Shown here one piece after another: positions 9,991 through 22,277 of a stretch of 64,000 nt of DNA. Position numbers and translations under genes: made by a program. Within the stretch, counting starts at the first letter, position 1. Each line of letters opens with the position of its first letter. Below the pieces are notes generated by a model. The model was not told the origin of the DNA. It did not search any database and saw only the letters and a program-made list of their open reading frames with translations. Source of the stretch: Peronospora farinosa (Eukaryota > Oomycota > Peronosporomycetes > Peronosporales > Peronosporaceae); assembly GCA_947646735.1 (NCBI GenBank), contig CANTFK010000362.1:1-64000 (forward strand), written 5' to 3'.

Positions 9991-10859
9991 CTAGGGTGCA
10001 GAAACGGTACACGGAACCTCGAAGATTACAGAAAGTACAGGTACCAAGGAGCCAGTTCTTCCTCCAAGAGTCGATACGTGGCACTATCCAGAGCAAAGGT
10101 TTAGGGTTAGGCAAGAAAAAGCATACTAAGTATAAGATATATAAACACACTCGAATTGCATTACACGTGGCAGCTCTAAGCGCTCTTCCCCAAGCTCTTC
10201 TCCGTCACCTCACCTATTCAGGGCGGGATACCCTTTGGCCCACCGACGTCAGGTGTTAAACGGCTCAAGCTACGCAAGTTAAACCTCAGGATAGTTGGCC
10301 TGAGGTGTCAAGTAAGTGTCAAGACTCAAGTGCGAGCTTGTTTCGATCTACCCACCTGTTCCGGGGAAGGGATTTATTTTGACCCCCCGTTGAAGACAGA
10401 CGTGTGGTAAGATACAAGCTCGAACGAACCCCAGGAAGTTTTTTGGCCTGTGGGTTCGTACCCACTCAAGATCCGCTATAGGAAGCGGTTTCCCTACGGG
10501 GAACAAGAAAAGGGGTCGAAAGACCAAGAAGCCGTTAGCCACCGAAGGATTATATAGTACCAGGTGCACTACTCTCGACCCAGTCGACTGAGCCCATGAA
10601 ACCCCGGTCCCGAGTGAAGCATATCCACTCGTGGGCCCCCTAGTCCCTCCAAACAAGGACCAAGTCTATTAGTCTTCTGCGTCTACCGGGGAGCAAGACC
10701 AGCCAAGCCGACGGCTACACAAGGTTAGACCCAAGGTTGACGCGACACGGTATCGGGGTATCCCCTCCGTAAGTCGGAATTTCGGCGCTGTGTGTGTTTG
10801 TGGCTCTCTTACGTCGTTTGGAAATCCACTCCACCACAACTTGTCTTGACAGTTATGGG

Positions 10860-11860
10860 AAAGTCTCGAAAAGTCGGCTCCGTATATGTCGATCGGATCA
10901 TTCTATGGGCTTAACCAAATTTTTTAATCGACTTTGCCACAAAAGTTGTACTTTGCGAAGAACGACAATCATCTCTCCGTTCGTTGCAAGAGGTGTGGAC
11001 TGTATACAGCCGTGCGTAATGAGCATGATTTGTATACACAATGTACGGTCTATCTCCCAAGAGATAGATGCAAAACTTATCCAGTGCATATTTTTATGGC
11101 AAGGAGTTCCTTGTCATGCACCGGGTAGTTGCGCTCAGCTAGTCGCAGCTGACGATTTTAATAGTAAACGACAGGCTCTACTCTGTGTCGTCTGCATCGT
11201 ATTGCACAGACATTTGCAAATATCTTGCATCGAAGATCACATTAAATGTTATGTCCTGATTGCAATTGACACACCGTCGATTGCGTTAAACTTTGCTTGA
11301 TACGTTCAAACGAACGCTGACAGTCAGCGTTCCCATTCCACATTACATTTTTTAAGTAAACAATAAAGATGTACTTTCATCCTGGCGTAGTTGCGCGAGT
11401 AGTTGTGCAAGTACGCCGCTAGTTTAACGAATTTCCTTAGACCTTTGACATTTACTTGTACTGGAAAGTAGGTGATCGCAATGATCTTTTCCGGATCAGG
11501 GCGTACGCTGTTTTTTTCGACGATGCATCCAAAAATGGTAGTTTTCTAGCTGCAATTATACACTTCTTGAGGTTGACGTACAACTTCTCGCGCATGAGTT
11601 CAAAAATCTTGCGAACGTGAAGTCAGTAGACTACCACGTTTTTGTCCTATCCATAGCCCTGCTACATTGTTATAGTAACTCGGAAAAAAATTCGCACCGG
11701 TTTCAATAGATGTAAAACACATTTTTTAAATGCGGCTGGCGCATTAAGAAGCCCACGCAAGCAATCCCATAGCATACCACTAGGGATGCTTACTGCCGTG
11801 TACGGAATGTCCTTTACTTATTAGGAGCTGATGGAACCTATTTATCAGATCCATGGACAA
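10860..11860 (-). pseudogene. Gypsy reverse transcriptase/RNase H relic
   Basis: Read on the minus strand, the upstream end gives GMLWDCLRGLLNAPAAF (RT palm), and further on ERNYPVHDKELLAIK then ASLRTAV-like and RTERWLSFFAKYNF, the standard RNase H block order of oomycete Gypsy elements. Stops and frame changes are frequent, and the RT active-site region is not recognisable. The fragment lies between two minisatellite-bearing LTR sequences. Confidence 0.7.
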
Positions 11861-11864
11861 AAAA

Positions 11865-12361
11865 TGGAGCTCTTATCCTTTCCTGAAGCTCTGATTCCTT
11901 GCGTCGACTAGTCTGATCCTTGTATTAACTGGTCCGGAGTGGATGAACCCCGAGGGGACGAGGTCGACCAATGGGGACCATGATCTACCAACGAGGGATC
12001 CAGGTCTACTGATGAGGGACCGGTTCGACCAATGGGGGACCGGGCTACCGATGAGTGATCGAATTTGACCAATGAGGGACCGGGTCGACCAATGAAGGAC
12101 CGAACTACCGGTGAGGGACCGAGCCTTCCAAAAAGGCCATGGTCGACTCCCTTCGGTACCGATTAAACCTTACCCTGGTAATGACCTCTCCTTTGTTTTT
12201 CTTTCACATTCTCAGCCAACGGTCGCTTCACTCAGAGGTTCCCTTTCTCTCCGATCCCTTCTCTCTGGTGCGTGGTCCCTTCTCCCTGGTCCACAGCCCC
12301 TTTTCCCTTCAATCCAACTGGCCCTTGGGTTCTTCACAATTTAGAAAAGCACTTCACCACA
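11865..12361 (+). repeat. Truncated LTR, family B variant with a 20-bp minisatellite
   Basis: The segment ends CACTTCACCACA at 12,361, the 3' end of family B. At about 11,940-12,120 are units of about 20 bp like GACCAATGAGGGACCGGGTC. The whole segment is an inverted match to 37,476-37,870 (shared GTCGACTAGTCTGATCCTTG and a region with TTTGTTTTTCTTTCACATTC). The 5' half is missing. Confidence 0.7.
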
Positions 12362-12550
12362 CTTATAGTAGAGGCACTAGTCAGCGACACAATCTATTTA
12401 GCCTACTCGTAGTAACTTCGAGTGCAGTAAGTGAGACCATAATCGCCCAGATTGCTTTAGGCTATGAAGACTTCGCTTTGGCTGGATTATGACTTGTCCA
12501 GCGTGCTCAACTTCAAGTTAATGAACTTCCTTTTCCCTGACCTTCATTCC

Positions 12551-15290
12551 CTAAGGTACATATTGGTAGATATGGAGACCAGGCTCAGTCGAGGCTTTGT
12601 AGTACGCATTAGGCACGTCGCCGTGTCGCGCTAATACCCCACATACCTGCGACAGCGCCAGAATGATTTTGCCCGTCGTCATATCCGTGACAGCGTCAAA
12701 TGTCAGCGTGTGATCTTTGCCGAATAATTGCTCGTTACCACACGCTACCATGCGTGCCTTGAAGCGCTTGATAATCCTATTCACGTCCGTCTTCGTCTTG
12801 AAGGCCCACTTCGTGTGGAGTTGGTGCATCTCCTTGGTACACGACACCAATTCCCACGTATCGTTTGCCTCCAGCGAGTCACTCTCAGCGTGCGCAGCGC
12901 ACTCCCATTCCACGCGCCTGTCACTTCTCATAAGCGAATTCCAGTTCGCTGGGTCCACGCGGTAAAATTCACCGATCGGTGAAGTCTTTTTCCCACCGTA
13001 ACGCGTTGTCATGCGCGGTGTCTCAGCGGTTGCCTTGTCATTCGTCCGCTTCCCTTGTACACCGCGCTTACCACGCGACTTGGGCTTTCTGGAGTCGATT
13101 CCCGGCTCCTCCCCGATGTCGACATCGTGCATTGACTCAGCTAGAAAATTACCGGTCTTAATCGGGTTGTATTGTATATGTGATGACTTGTTACCCGACT
13201 CAGCAATTCTGTTATTTGGCCCAGCTGACTTCTCAATTAGTTCATCTTTCTCGCTTGCATGGCGAATGAGCCGCGAGTTAGCTTTCTTGCTCAGTATCTG
13301 TATGTTTTGGACGTGCTGAGAGGTACGTACCACGCGGTCCTTCGTGAACAAAATACGGTATCCCTTGACTTCGTCGCTCTTGCCGATAACTAAGCCATCC
13401 ATTCCGCGTCTCTAAAGTGTCTTGTGTTTCGGCTTCCAAACAGCGGTACAAAGCAAGCCAAAAGTAACTATATCAGTCAATTTAGGCTTGGTACCCGTTT
13501 GGCTTGACACCCGTTAGCACCTTGATTGGTGACACTCGCCCCTCATTACTGCAATTCGGGCTTCGGTTGAGAATGTGGAGAAGTCCCTCCATACAAGGAC
13601 CAAGTCTATTAGTCTTCTGCATCTACCGGGGAGCAAGACCAGCCAATCGACGGCTACACAAGGTTAGACCCAAGGTTGACGCGACACGGTATCGAGGTAT
13701 CCCCTCCGTAAGTCGGAATTTCGGCGCTGTGTGTGTTTGTGGTTCTCTTACGTCGTTTGAGAATCCACTCCACCACAAGAATATATGCCGCGTATTTGGC
13801 TACATCACCTCAAACGCTCAGCGGAAGCCCATAACCAAACATCATTGAGTGCACCATGTTCATCACGGTTTGATGCATCCGTTAAGATCGACCATTGGAT
13901 GCTTGGTTGTCCGCTTCTGACAATTGGCGACGCACATCCGCGTTCTTACATAACGGGTCGACCACTTTCTTCTCGGCGCCTTCATCTGTGCGAAAGCAGT
14001 GAACCTTGCAATTGAAACGCTTCTCAAAGTAGACTAGAAATTGCTCGAACTGCTTGGTCGCCTTGTCCTTCGTCTTGGCAAGAAAAATGCGGTAGTAGTT
14101 ACGTTTGTGATCAATAAAGCTGATCAAGTATCTGTTTCCAAGCCGTTCAACCGGCGTAATCGGTCCCTTAATATCGCTGCATATGACCGCGCCGACTCGA
14201 TCGATGGGTGCATTTTTTCCCGTGTCCTTCTTCGACTGCCTGTTACGTTGCTATTTAACTATCGCACACTTGAAGCAGGTCGATGTATCTCTGTCCGCAA
14301 GCCGTATTCCACCAGCTAGGTCGCGTGCTATTAACTCAACTGTGTCGTAGGTGAGGTGACCGAATCGCAAGTGAAAGTCGAGAAGATTGCCGAGATGAGC
14401 GTCCGAGGTTGGGACACTGATAGCCTCAGCTACCGCCGCTACCACACACGAGTCGGCTTGCTCGACGCTGCCGTCGGCAACTCGCACCACAAGCACATTG
14501 TTGGTGTCCTTGTGAACATCAAAAATCTAACATCCATCGCTTCGGCGGATTACAGATCGCTGGTGTACATCGTAGCGAAGATCGTATCCTTGTTCCTCGA
14601 TTTTAGATAAAAATATAATTCTAAAAGGAAGATTCTTGGCATAATACGCACCGAGTAGTTGAATTCGGCGAATTTCGCCATCAACGTTGACAACGCAATC
14701 AGCATTACCCTTTAATTGCATACGCAGGCTCTCTCCATTCGGAAGTAAACACTCCTCGTCGCAAATAGCTGCGTTGCTTGGCTGCGACGCCGTCGTCATC
14801 AAGTGACGACTCGACCCACAGCTCAATATCCATTGGCTGGTGTCGTAGAGTCCGTCCGCGACAGCCAGCGTAAATTTATTTTTCTCCTGACTGGAACAGT
14901 CGCGCTTGTAATGGTCTTCCTTGACAGACTTAAAGCAAGCGCCAGATTTCTTACTCTTGCGTTCTATCTCGTTCTTACGCCGCCCGGATTCTTGGGGCTT
15001 AACGACAACGACTATTGGCTTAGACCTCCTCGGATTGCTGGGTCGTTTAACTGGGCGAAATGCACCAGCTCTTTATCATACCTCAGATATTTTTCTCGTA
15101 GAGGATTGTATCGCGCGAGTTGAACACCTTAAATCTCGGTATTTGAGATCGCGTACTTGGATGTGTTCTCAAGAACCTGGTCTTGTGCACCGCCGACTGC
15201 GTCGCTGACCGCCATTTTAAATAACATTTGGTCACTCCATGATACCGATTCCTTTTTTTGGAAGTAAAAAGCATAAAAGCTTGAGACTAC
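12551..15290 (-). pseudogene. Ty1/Copia gag-pol relic
   Basis: Domains follow Copia order on the minus strand. There is a gag start (about 15,210) and a mutated zinc knuckle, CFKSVKEDHYKRDC (about 14,930), with one Cys changed to Ser. A protease is marked by SCGSSRHLM (about 14,815) with DSG lost. The GAG-pre-integrase has FHLRFGHLTYDTVELIARD (about 14,400). The integrase core carries MISFIDHKRNYYRIFLAKTK (about 14,120). The RT start has NDTWELV, TKWAFKTKTDVN, KARMVACGNEQ and ARHGDVPNAYYKA (12,551-13,402). Sequence stops inside the RT. A family B LTR fragment at 13,565-13,777 interrupts the integrase, and several frame changes are present. Confidence 0.85.
13565..13777 (-). repeat. LTR family B fragment inside the Copia relic
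   Basis: The segment is nearly identical to 10,640-10,838: CCATACAAGGACCAAGTCTA near the left end, the CACAAGGTTAGACCCAAGG block, and terminal CTCCACCACA. Only the first about 210 bp of the LTR are present, so it is truncated. Confidence 0.8.
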
Positions 15291-15354
15291 GATATCCTGG
15301 GTCCAAGTTTTACGTTCATCCGGTCCGGTGGTACCATACTTGTGGATTCTCGGA

Positions 15355-16050
15355 TTACCATGTGCTCACTTGGCTGTTTAAATGCTGACCAGCCTTGCCA
15401 GTTAAGTATCGGCCAAGTACATTTAACTTAAAAGCCTCCGACCTGTTGCACTCGCTAAGCTCCTCGGCGATCCGGATTTGGCGAAGAAATTGCTTCCCCC
15501 AGGGAGCGAAGCCTGATCCTAGTCCCGGGCAGACCTCCTTGCTCTCACAATTTTCTATCGCGAGCTTTAGGTCCCTCAGCTGCAGAAGACTCTGTGACGT
15601 CATATACGACGGCGCTGGAATGGGCCGAATCCGATCCTCATGGTACCTGAGGGGGTGAGTCGATTCCGCCTCTTCCTACCCCCTGTATTTTCTGCCTTAA
15701 TCCTGCTGCATGTTGTCGCGCTGGGCCGGGCACTACTTTGTCTTCGAGCGAGGCCAGAGTCATGTTTCGACTGAGTCCCGTGCGCGCTTCCGCATACGTG
15801 CAAAAGGTGCTGCTACCGGCGGACATGTCCGACGTTTGATCGTCCTCGACTCGGTGAGCTTCAAGCCTATCAAGCCAAGCTATTATGTCACCCTTCAAAT
15901 CTGTAATCAAGCCCAGCAGCCTGGCCATACGGTCGCACGCGCCGGAGCCAAACTGGCTCCGTCGTCTTCGACTTGGGTCGTGGTTGGCGCAACGATCTTG
16001 GCTATGAGCAGCTTGTTCCATGGGCGTTGGGATCATAATCTGTTTAATAT
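15355..16050 (-). pseudogene. LTR retrotransposon gag relic
   Basis: The minus strand encodes a capsid-like stretch (LRDLKLAIENCESKEVCPGL, SGFAPWGKQFLRQI, FKLNVLGRYLTGKAGQHLN) and, upstream in another frame, an N-terminal region with LLGLITDLKGDIIAWLDRLE. This arrangement matches gag of abundant oomycete retrotransposons. No pol follows in frame. It lies directly beyond the Copia relic and may belong to a separate element. Confidence 0.65.
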
Positions 16051-16397
16051 TTGCACGTGGTACAGAGTTGATTGATTAGATGGTGGCAGAAGCCGAAGTG
16101 GATATATATTATGCATGTAAGCGCTTGCCTCTCTTTCCTGCAGTCTACCTGTCCTTTGCGCGACTCTTGCGCCTTGCAACCTTTGAAACCCTCGACCTTG
16201 AGCAGTTCCTCCTTCTGGCGTAACCATCGCGCCGTGATCTTCACAGCGGAAAGCGTTACAAAACCCCTGAGATGTCAGAGACATACAGGTGAACTCAGCG
16301 AGAATGTTCTCAGCAAATTTCACCGAGTCCCGGGGACTCGGCAAAATTATCAACCTATGACAGTCTGAATTTTGGAGCTGGAGTCTTTCTTGTTCGA

Positions 16398-16850
16398 TGG
16401 TAAAGTGGGGATGGTCGGTTGCTTAGGTCCCTCTTGATTATACTTTCGTATAATAAATTTTGCTGATAAGAGTGAAGCAAATGTCTTAGAACGTCTCTTA
16501 TTAAAAAGACAGAGGAAGCTTTACTTCTAGACATCACGCTTAGAAGTAGAGAAAATGAGAGCTGTATTCTGTATAGTTAAACTATCTAATAAAACTAAAT
16601 TATTAATAGCCTTGCCTCAACTATATTAAAGTGCAAATATGTATGCTACCTTCGTGCCCTCCATTGCGCGGTCATTGGTCAGCGCCTTGGTTGCTATAAT
16701 GGCCTACATTAACCAATTAGAGGGCATAAGGAGATGCGAGGGCAAAATTATAAAAAACGATAATATTGTCAAATATTAGTAGCTATAATAGTATTCTAAA
16801 TGACACTTATTGTAAGCGACAATATTATGTAACGGGCTTACCCCGTTACA
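16398..16850 (-). mobile_element. LTR, family A, diverged copy
   Basis: The segment ends AACGGGCTTACCCCGTTACA, nearly the same as the LTR at 123-580, and shares the AGAGGAAGCTT...CTATCTAATAAAACTAA core. The left boundary (TGGTAAAGTGGGG) is approximate, and no target duplication was recognised. It marks the edge of the transposon-rich block next to the host genes. Confidence 0.65.
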
Positions 16851-16969
16851 CTTTTTACTATCCAATTGTTCAGATTCTCTTATGTACGATCCACAAAAAC
16901 TGTTAAGTTAAACCTCTGAAAAGTTCTGAAAATAGTCGCTCACCGTACCCATAACTTATCGGAGGGAGA

Positions 16970-17018
16970 TCTATGTAGTATATATATATAGAGACACTAT
17001 ATATATATATATTTAAAA
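16970..17018. repeat. (TA)n microsatellite upstream of the glycosyltransferase
   Basis: Two TA runs separated by GAGACAC, followed by ATTTAAAATATTTTT. The runs could pair as a hairpin. They lie 30-70 bp before the ATG of the glycosyltransferase gene and may be part of its promoter region. Confidence 0.7.
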
Positions 17019-17047
17019 TATTTTTCCACGGATCTCGTGTTAGTCGA

Positions 17048-18703
17048 ATGAAGCCTATTCCCTTCCTCTCTCTGCTATTCGGCATCCTAGTGGCTTTCAT
17101 ATTTTGCACGCTGGTCTTTGAGCTCTCACTACTTACGTCGGACACGTCAGTAGATGGGATTCCAAACTTCCAGCGCTTACTGAACGCGGCAGCTGCTCCT
17201 GGAGCCGGAGACACGGCCTCAGTCGCCGACATGCTTACTTTTTATCCCGATGAAGTATATGACATTGACTGGAGTCAAAAGATCCATGAGAGTGACCTCT
17301 TGCATGAAGCGGCGCTCCATCGCGCTTGTGTCAAGTACCAAGAAAGTATCATTTCGTATGAGGTTGGGAGGGCAGAGCAGGATGAAGCACAATATATAGT
17401 AAATGAGACTGATCCGCAATTGCTCGAAAAACTCAAGCAATGTCCTGATGTTGACGTGTTTATACCTAGTGGTTTACGAGACTTTGGATACTGTGAAGAC
17501 GCAGCGGCGTATACCAAGTGTACGTCACTCTAACACTGGAACTTGTACTTTTTTCTCTAAGATAACGACATTGATCCTTTTTTGAGTGACAATGTAGTTT
17601 TGAAGGCACGGATGTTGCCACGATGGGTTTTGAATTCCAAATTTCAAGACAACTCAAGGAAACGAACTGTCACGTATCATGAATTGTGCCCAAATACGCC
17701 TATGATCTTTTTCAATCACTATTGGGATGGAGTACCGGACGCTCTGGATTGGCCAACAGATAAACCTTTGTACTTGATGCCTAATATGGAAATGTTCGAG
17801 ATCAGTAGCGAGCACTTTTGGCGAGCGGATGTGGTTTTGTGCAAGACGGCGCTATGTGCAAGGTATGTAAGGCTGTGGTTTAAACAGGAGGGCAATCCAA
17901 AAGGAACGCGGGTGCTGTACACACGCCACATTACGTCGAACTTGCCGCTGACGGTCAAGAACCAATTCACTGAGAGTGAATCACAAGTGAGATCTGAGAA
18001 GAATTTTTCGCATGTGTCGATCTTGCATACACCAGGCAATAGTGGCTGGAAAGGAACACGGCAAGTGCTGGAATGCTGGTTGTCGAGACCAGATCTGCCG
18101 CTACTCGAGCTGTACACAACCCATAAGTCGTTCCCTGGGAAGTATGCGAAAAGGATCGCTACGAGCAAGAACGTCATACTGCACAACGAACGGCTGGATC
18201 CTGCAGTCTTTGGGCGTCTCATTACTGATGCGACGTACGTTATGTGTTCGAGTGTCATGGAGGGCTATGGTCACTACATTAACCAGGCGCGAGCTTCTCG
18301 CGCGTTAATCTTCACGACTGATGTTGCGCCTATGAATGAGTTGATCACTTCACAGTCTGGTGTACTGATCAAGGCTAAAGAAAAATCATATAAACGGCAA
18401 TTTTTAGGTGGCGACTCTTCGGCGGCCCACGCACTGCACGATGTCCCTGGTTTTGTTGCTGACTTTAACGATACCGCAGTCTGCGATGCAGTGACGGACA
18501 TGTTGAACAACACCACCATTGAAGAGCGTGAAATGCGAGCTGATAAGGCTTTGCAGCAGTACTATTTTGACGTGGTCTTCTTCGTGCAGAAAATGCAGGA
18601 GCTGCGCAAGTTTGCTCGTGCACAGAGCCATACGGGTTGGTTTCGTGCACCGAGGTGGCACGATGACGGAGTCGAATATTTTGTCGACATGTTAGCGAAG
18701 TAA
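17048..18703 (+). CDS. Type II membrane glycosyltransferase (GT4-like), two exons
   Basis: Join 17,048-17,519 and 17,562-18,703, giving 537 aa. The 42-bp intron has GTACGT and TCTAAG borders and restores the frame (TKYNDIDPFLSDN). Residues 5-25 are a hydrophobic signal-anchor (FLSLLFGILVAFIFCTLVF), so the catalytic part should face the Golgi/ER lumen. The C-terminal half resembles GT-B enzymes: VMCSSVMEGYGHYINQARAS, then TTDVAPMNELI (about residues 383-418) is the E-x-G...E type nucleotide-sugar site of family 4 transferases. Donor and acceptor cannot be told from sequence. A possible AATAAA lies near 18,762. Two decayed paralogue fragments follow downstream on the same strand. Confidence 0.8.
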
Positions 18704-19489
18704 TTAAGATGGAATGCTGAGTCATGAAGCGGAACGGCTAAGACGTTACGCTGAGTTTTGAAATAATAAAGTAGATCCTGCTACATTTCGCCGCTGATGC
18801 CTGTACTGATGCTGGCTTTGTACAACGTAGATATGCAAGCTATTGCATCATATTTTCGTATTTCGTTTCAAAAAGAATTGATTTTCGTTCATGCGCTACT
18901 TTCAGCATCTCAAAGCTCCACATCATCACGCTAAGCGAACATGCTCTAGAAATCAAGTCTTTATTGAGCGTGAAGTCTCTTCGACCATTACTCGGACAGC
19001 GAAGTGGCTAAAGACAAACCGCTTAACTTGATGTCAATACTAATTTGATGGTCAACCTATCGCTGGCGCATCATTGATGTAAGACCCACTTTACTACGAC
19101 AAAGTCTCGCTGAATGCCGAGAGCGACAACAAATTCAATACCAGATTTGCTTTTCTTGGTATCACGAACAACACCAGATTTTTCTCGGGTTTCCGCGAAG
19201 GATACGTCCTCAAATCCGGTCGAGTTCGCTCGACAATGTCTGAAGGAGGAACATATTGGAGCTAACACCCTTTCAGCTCTATAATCATCCACGCGCAGGA
19301 ACGAGTTTGTGGAAAGACAACAGATGATGCCTGGTTGCCTTACGACAGCTTGTACAATCTTATATTCTTACCGTCACACCAGCGCAACTGAATTGCTATC
19401 GTATTGCTGTTCACTTTGAGCATGATTTCAGGCAGGTTAGCAGTTGAATCGGCATTTTCTTCATATGGCTGAGTCGAAGAGAAGATTAC
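18704..19489. other. No gene recognised
   Basis: The 3' flank of the glycosyltransferase. A short open stretch around 19,128-19,247 (FAFLGITNNTRFFSGF) might be paralogue debris, but the match is too weak to call. Confidence 0.4.
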
Positions 19490-19620
19490 ATACATACGAA
19501 GAAGTCGTTATCACCATTGACGCCCACCCGATGAACGACTTAATCGTTTCGAAAATATAGCAATGGGAGTGCTCGTGCTGACGAAATCTCCATGATATGA
19601 ACACATTATCTAGTGGGGAA
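19490..19620 (+). pseudogene. Glycosyltransferase paralogue fragment
   Basis: Plus-strand VITIDAHPMNDLIVSK followed, after a stop and a frame change, by MGVLVLTKS. It matches the nucleotide-sugar site of the intact gene (TTDVAPMNELITSQSGVLIKA). Flanking sequence does not stay in frame, so only this conserved core survives. Confidence 0.6.
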
Positions 19621-20960
19621 GTAAAAGAAGAGATGCAAGGTTGAGTATTGTATTCAAATGCGTCCTTTCCACTTCTTAGAGCGCTGCACATGCAGTTTCA
19701 TATATATTCATGCGCGTCGACCATGGCCAAGCGCACCTTGGCGCCACGTCAACCGCATTAGCTGTCAAAGCCGCTGTTTAAGACATAGTGTCATCTCTTG
19801 CACTCCAAAGTGTAATGATCGTACTACCCCCGATATAGTTTCGATCATCAGTCAATGCTGCCTGGTGCTCAACATCGAAATGGTTGAGTTGGCTCTGGAA
19901 TTCGATTGGAATTCGCGCTAAATGTACTGCGTCAAGGCACAAATTGGTATCGATCGAGTGGTTAAGTGTTATAAGCAAAAGGGAATCCTTACAGCGCAAA
20001 GGTTTTTACACCACATGCACAAAATACTCGCAACGTTTAAATGAAGACGCATCGATGCAACGGCATTTTTATATGTCAAATTTTTTCGCACACCTGATGC
20101 TAGTACGTTGAAAGGAACCAGGACTGTATTTGGACTGTATTTGGTTGTTGATCGTCGATGGCACCCGTCTGCCACCTTGAATGTGTACATGACGTGTGCG
20201 TCCAACAACATAAAACCACCTCCGATTGAATAGTAGAGGCGGAACTGCTGTCCCAGTCACAGTAAAGCTATGTCCAGCAGGCGCAGGCTTGTGGGGCTGC
20301 TGCCGTTATAGCAGATACAAGCCTGGGAAATAAGTAAATTGAATCGAGAAAGATGAGCGTGTTTGTCCAAGCTTTGCGTCAGAAGATGAAAAAGATGGCA
20401 AGCTCAAGGGAACACGGATTCTATTATGTTAACGGTCTTGTCGCCATGTTTTACTTTGCCAACCGTTCTAGCAAAGTGACGTACTAAAGCTGTGAGCAGC
20501 GTGCAGCTATCGGTAAAGTAGACGAAGACAATACTATGAAGACACGAGTTCTTTTTGCTGGTGCGATGCAACATCTGCAGGAGATGTTTTGAAGAAAAGA
20601 GAAAAGATAATAACAATTGTGGTGACTATTATCGAGACTTGATGGTAATCGGTTGCGTTCATGGAGACGATAGTCCTTGTCGGAAATTGCTTCGAACTGG
20701 AGCCGATGTCGTTGCGGATGGATGCTGAAGATGACCTCACTTATCGGACCTTCTGGGACAATAGGGTTGACGTGGCACAATCGGTTTAGCAAATAGCTTT
20801 CAGCTGCAGAAGCAGTCTCGAATGAAGATTTACTACACCAAAGCTTGCTGTTTGAAGTCTGCGCGGAAAACACGAATGCATCAATACCGTGGCCCTTGGA
20901 ACCCAACTTGGTAATGGAATCGCTACTAATTCTTACGTATTGATGCACAAAAGCGACAAG
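19621..20960. other. No gene recognised
   Basis: Only short unconvincing frames on either strand, no splice-consistent chain and no transposon motif. Probably remains of the duplicated glycosyltransferase locus or neutral intergenic sequence. Confidence 0.4.
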
Positions 20961-21720
20961 AACCTGCTGCAGAAACTTCGCTAATGTCCAGACGTTAATG
21001 TCTTTTTATTACATGACACACGTAACTACGGACACTGCAAAGATGCGGTAGTGTATGTAAAATGTTTGTCCACTTTTTCATCGATTTCGTAAGACATGTT
21101 GTGCGTTTTGCATTCGCTATCATCAGACTTGGAGTCTCGTTTACTTCCTGATTGGGTTCTGGAGATGAAGTGCTCAGTCTTGACCTCGGACGTTAAGTAG
21201 ATTTTTTTGACCTTTGCCCTAAAATGCTCATGTTGTTCCTTGACCACAATTGGGGTGGATTCACCGAGTCGCCTCGGTGGCCAAAAGACAAATCAGTCTA
21301 CATGATACCGACTATCGTAAAACGGAGATTACACCAATGCATTTGCTACGAGTGAGTGACGAAATGATACGGAAACCGGCGCGACGCAAAAGTATTTTAC
21401 ATAAAGTACACGCCTTCAAGTCCAGAGTTGTTTGTCCGCAAACGCATGGAGGAATACGCAGTCGCTCGTGCTGAATTGGGCTTCAACGCCGGTTGGCAGG
21501 AACCATGTAGATACCAAATTTATTGCCAAGGTCATACGAGATTTCGTCCAAAAGATAGAGCCGTAAGCACTGCGATCCAATTGTACACTGTCGAGTGGTC
21601 CCCGGAAAGGACTTCACGTGAACGAAGAACTTTCGACTGCGGCCTGTTCACGCCAAGGTACTGCCATTCATCTATTTGCATTTCTTTTGGGACCAACTTA
21701 CAAGTATGTAACGCTTGCTT
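20961..21720 (+). pseudogene. Glycosyltransferase paralogue, N-terminal half, decayed
   Basis: Reads NLLQKLR-stop-CPDVNVFLLHDTRNYGHCKD, matching LLEKLKQCPDVDVFIPSGLRDFGYCED of the intact gene. Then come RLLPDWVLEMK (intact: RMLPRWVLNSK) and, in another frame, MLFLDHNWGG...PRWPKDKSVYMIP (intact: IFFNHYWDG...LDWPTDKPLYLMP). Stops and frame changes rule out a product. The order and strand match a tandem duplicate of the gene at 17,048. Confidence 0.7.
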
Positions 21721-22277
21721 TGCATGTAGATGAGCATGCATGCATACAGAAGATAGAGCAGACCGATGACCTCACCACAAGCTACACGATTTAATAAGGG
21801 TCGCTCTGTGCTTCTTGACGAGTCGGTCAACAGTTCGTCGAAGACACGAGTGTAACATTTCTGACTAGGCCAAGCAACCGCAGTCGTGACTCTCTTGGCT
21901 TGAAGTATTCGTGATATTTGTAGTGCGAGAAAACCAAGCTATCGTCAGGAAAGACGAAGCTGCTGGTCAGGCTGATATGACACTCAAGAAGGCCGATTCA
22001 AACGTGGTTGCGACGGCTTGACACGCATAACTTTTTGTATCCGACAATTCGTAAACTTGCAGGTACCGTATTCGCTGCAAAGATGGCCGCTTTTAGCTGG
22101 CACGGCGGCTTCGATGGCTGAATCATAACTTGAAAAATGACGTCCTTGTGGAGCTCGTGGCATCCAAGGGGATGCAGCTTCGAAATCCGCTAGCTCAAGT
22201 CGTGTGATATGGCAGTTTCTTCAGACTTGGCAAGCGGCGAATCATACGTTCGCTAGACAAGGCAGGCGCCGACTTCT
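21721..22277. other. Intergenic, no gene recognised
   Basis: Lies between the paralogue relic and the convergent 3' end of the PIKfyve-like gene. No open frame with family resemblance was seen on either strand. Confidence 0.5.

Larger units (their letters stand above)
6793..10838 (-). mobile_element. Solo LTR, family B, split by a nested LTR of the same family
   Basis: On the minus strand the LTR starts at 10,838 (TGTGGTGGAG, seen as CTCCACCACA) and ends at 6,793 (seen as TGTGGAGAAGCGCCAGG). The four bases outside each end are ACTT (6,789-6,792 and 10,839-10,842), a perfect 4-bp target-site duplication. The continuous LTR is 6,793-7,101 plus about 9,307-10,838, roughly 1.84 kb, because 7,102-9,302 is a second family B LTR in the other orientation. 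No internal region remains, so this is a solo LTR left by recombination. It contains 22-bp minisatellite units and TATATAAA near 10,140. Confidence 0.75.

Noticed and set aside
10794..11300. 168-codon plus-strand frame
   Set aside because: The minus strand of the same stretch carries RT/RNase H blocks, so this is the antisense shadow of a retroelement relic.
17719..18258. 179-codon minus-strand frame inside the glycosyltransferase
   Set aside because: Antisense shadow of a conserved exon, with no family resemblance.
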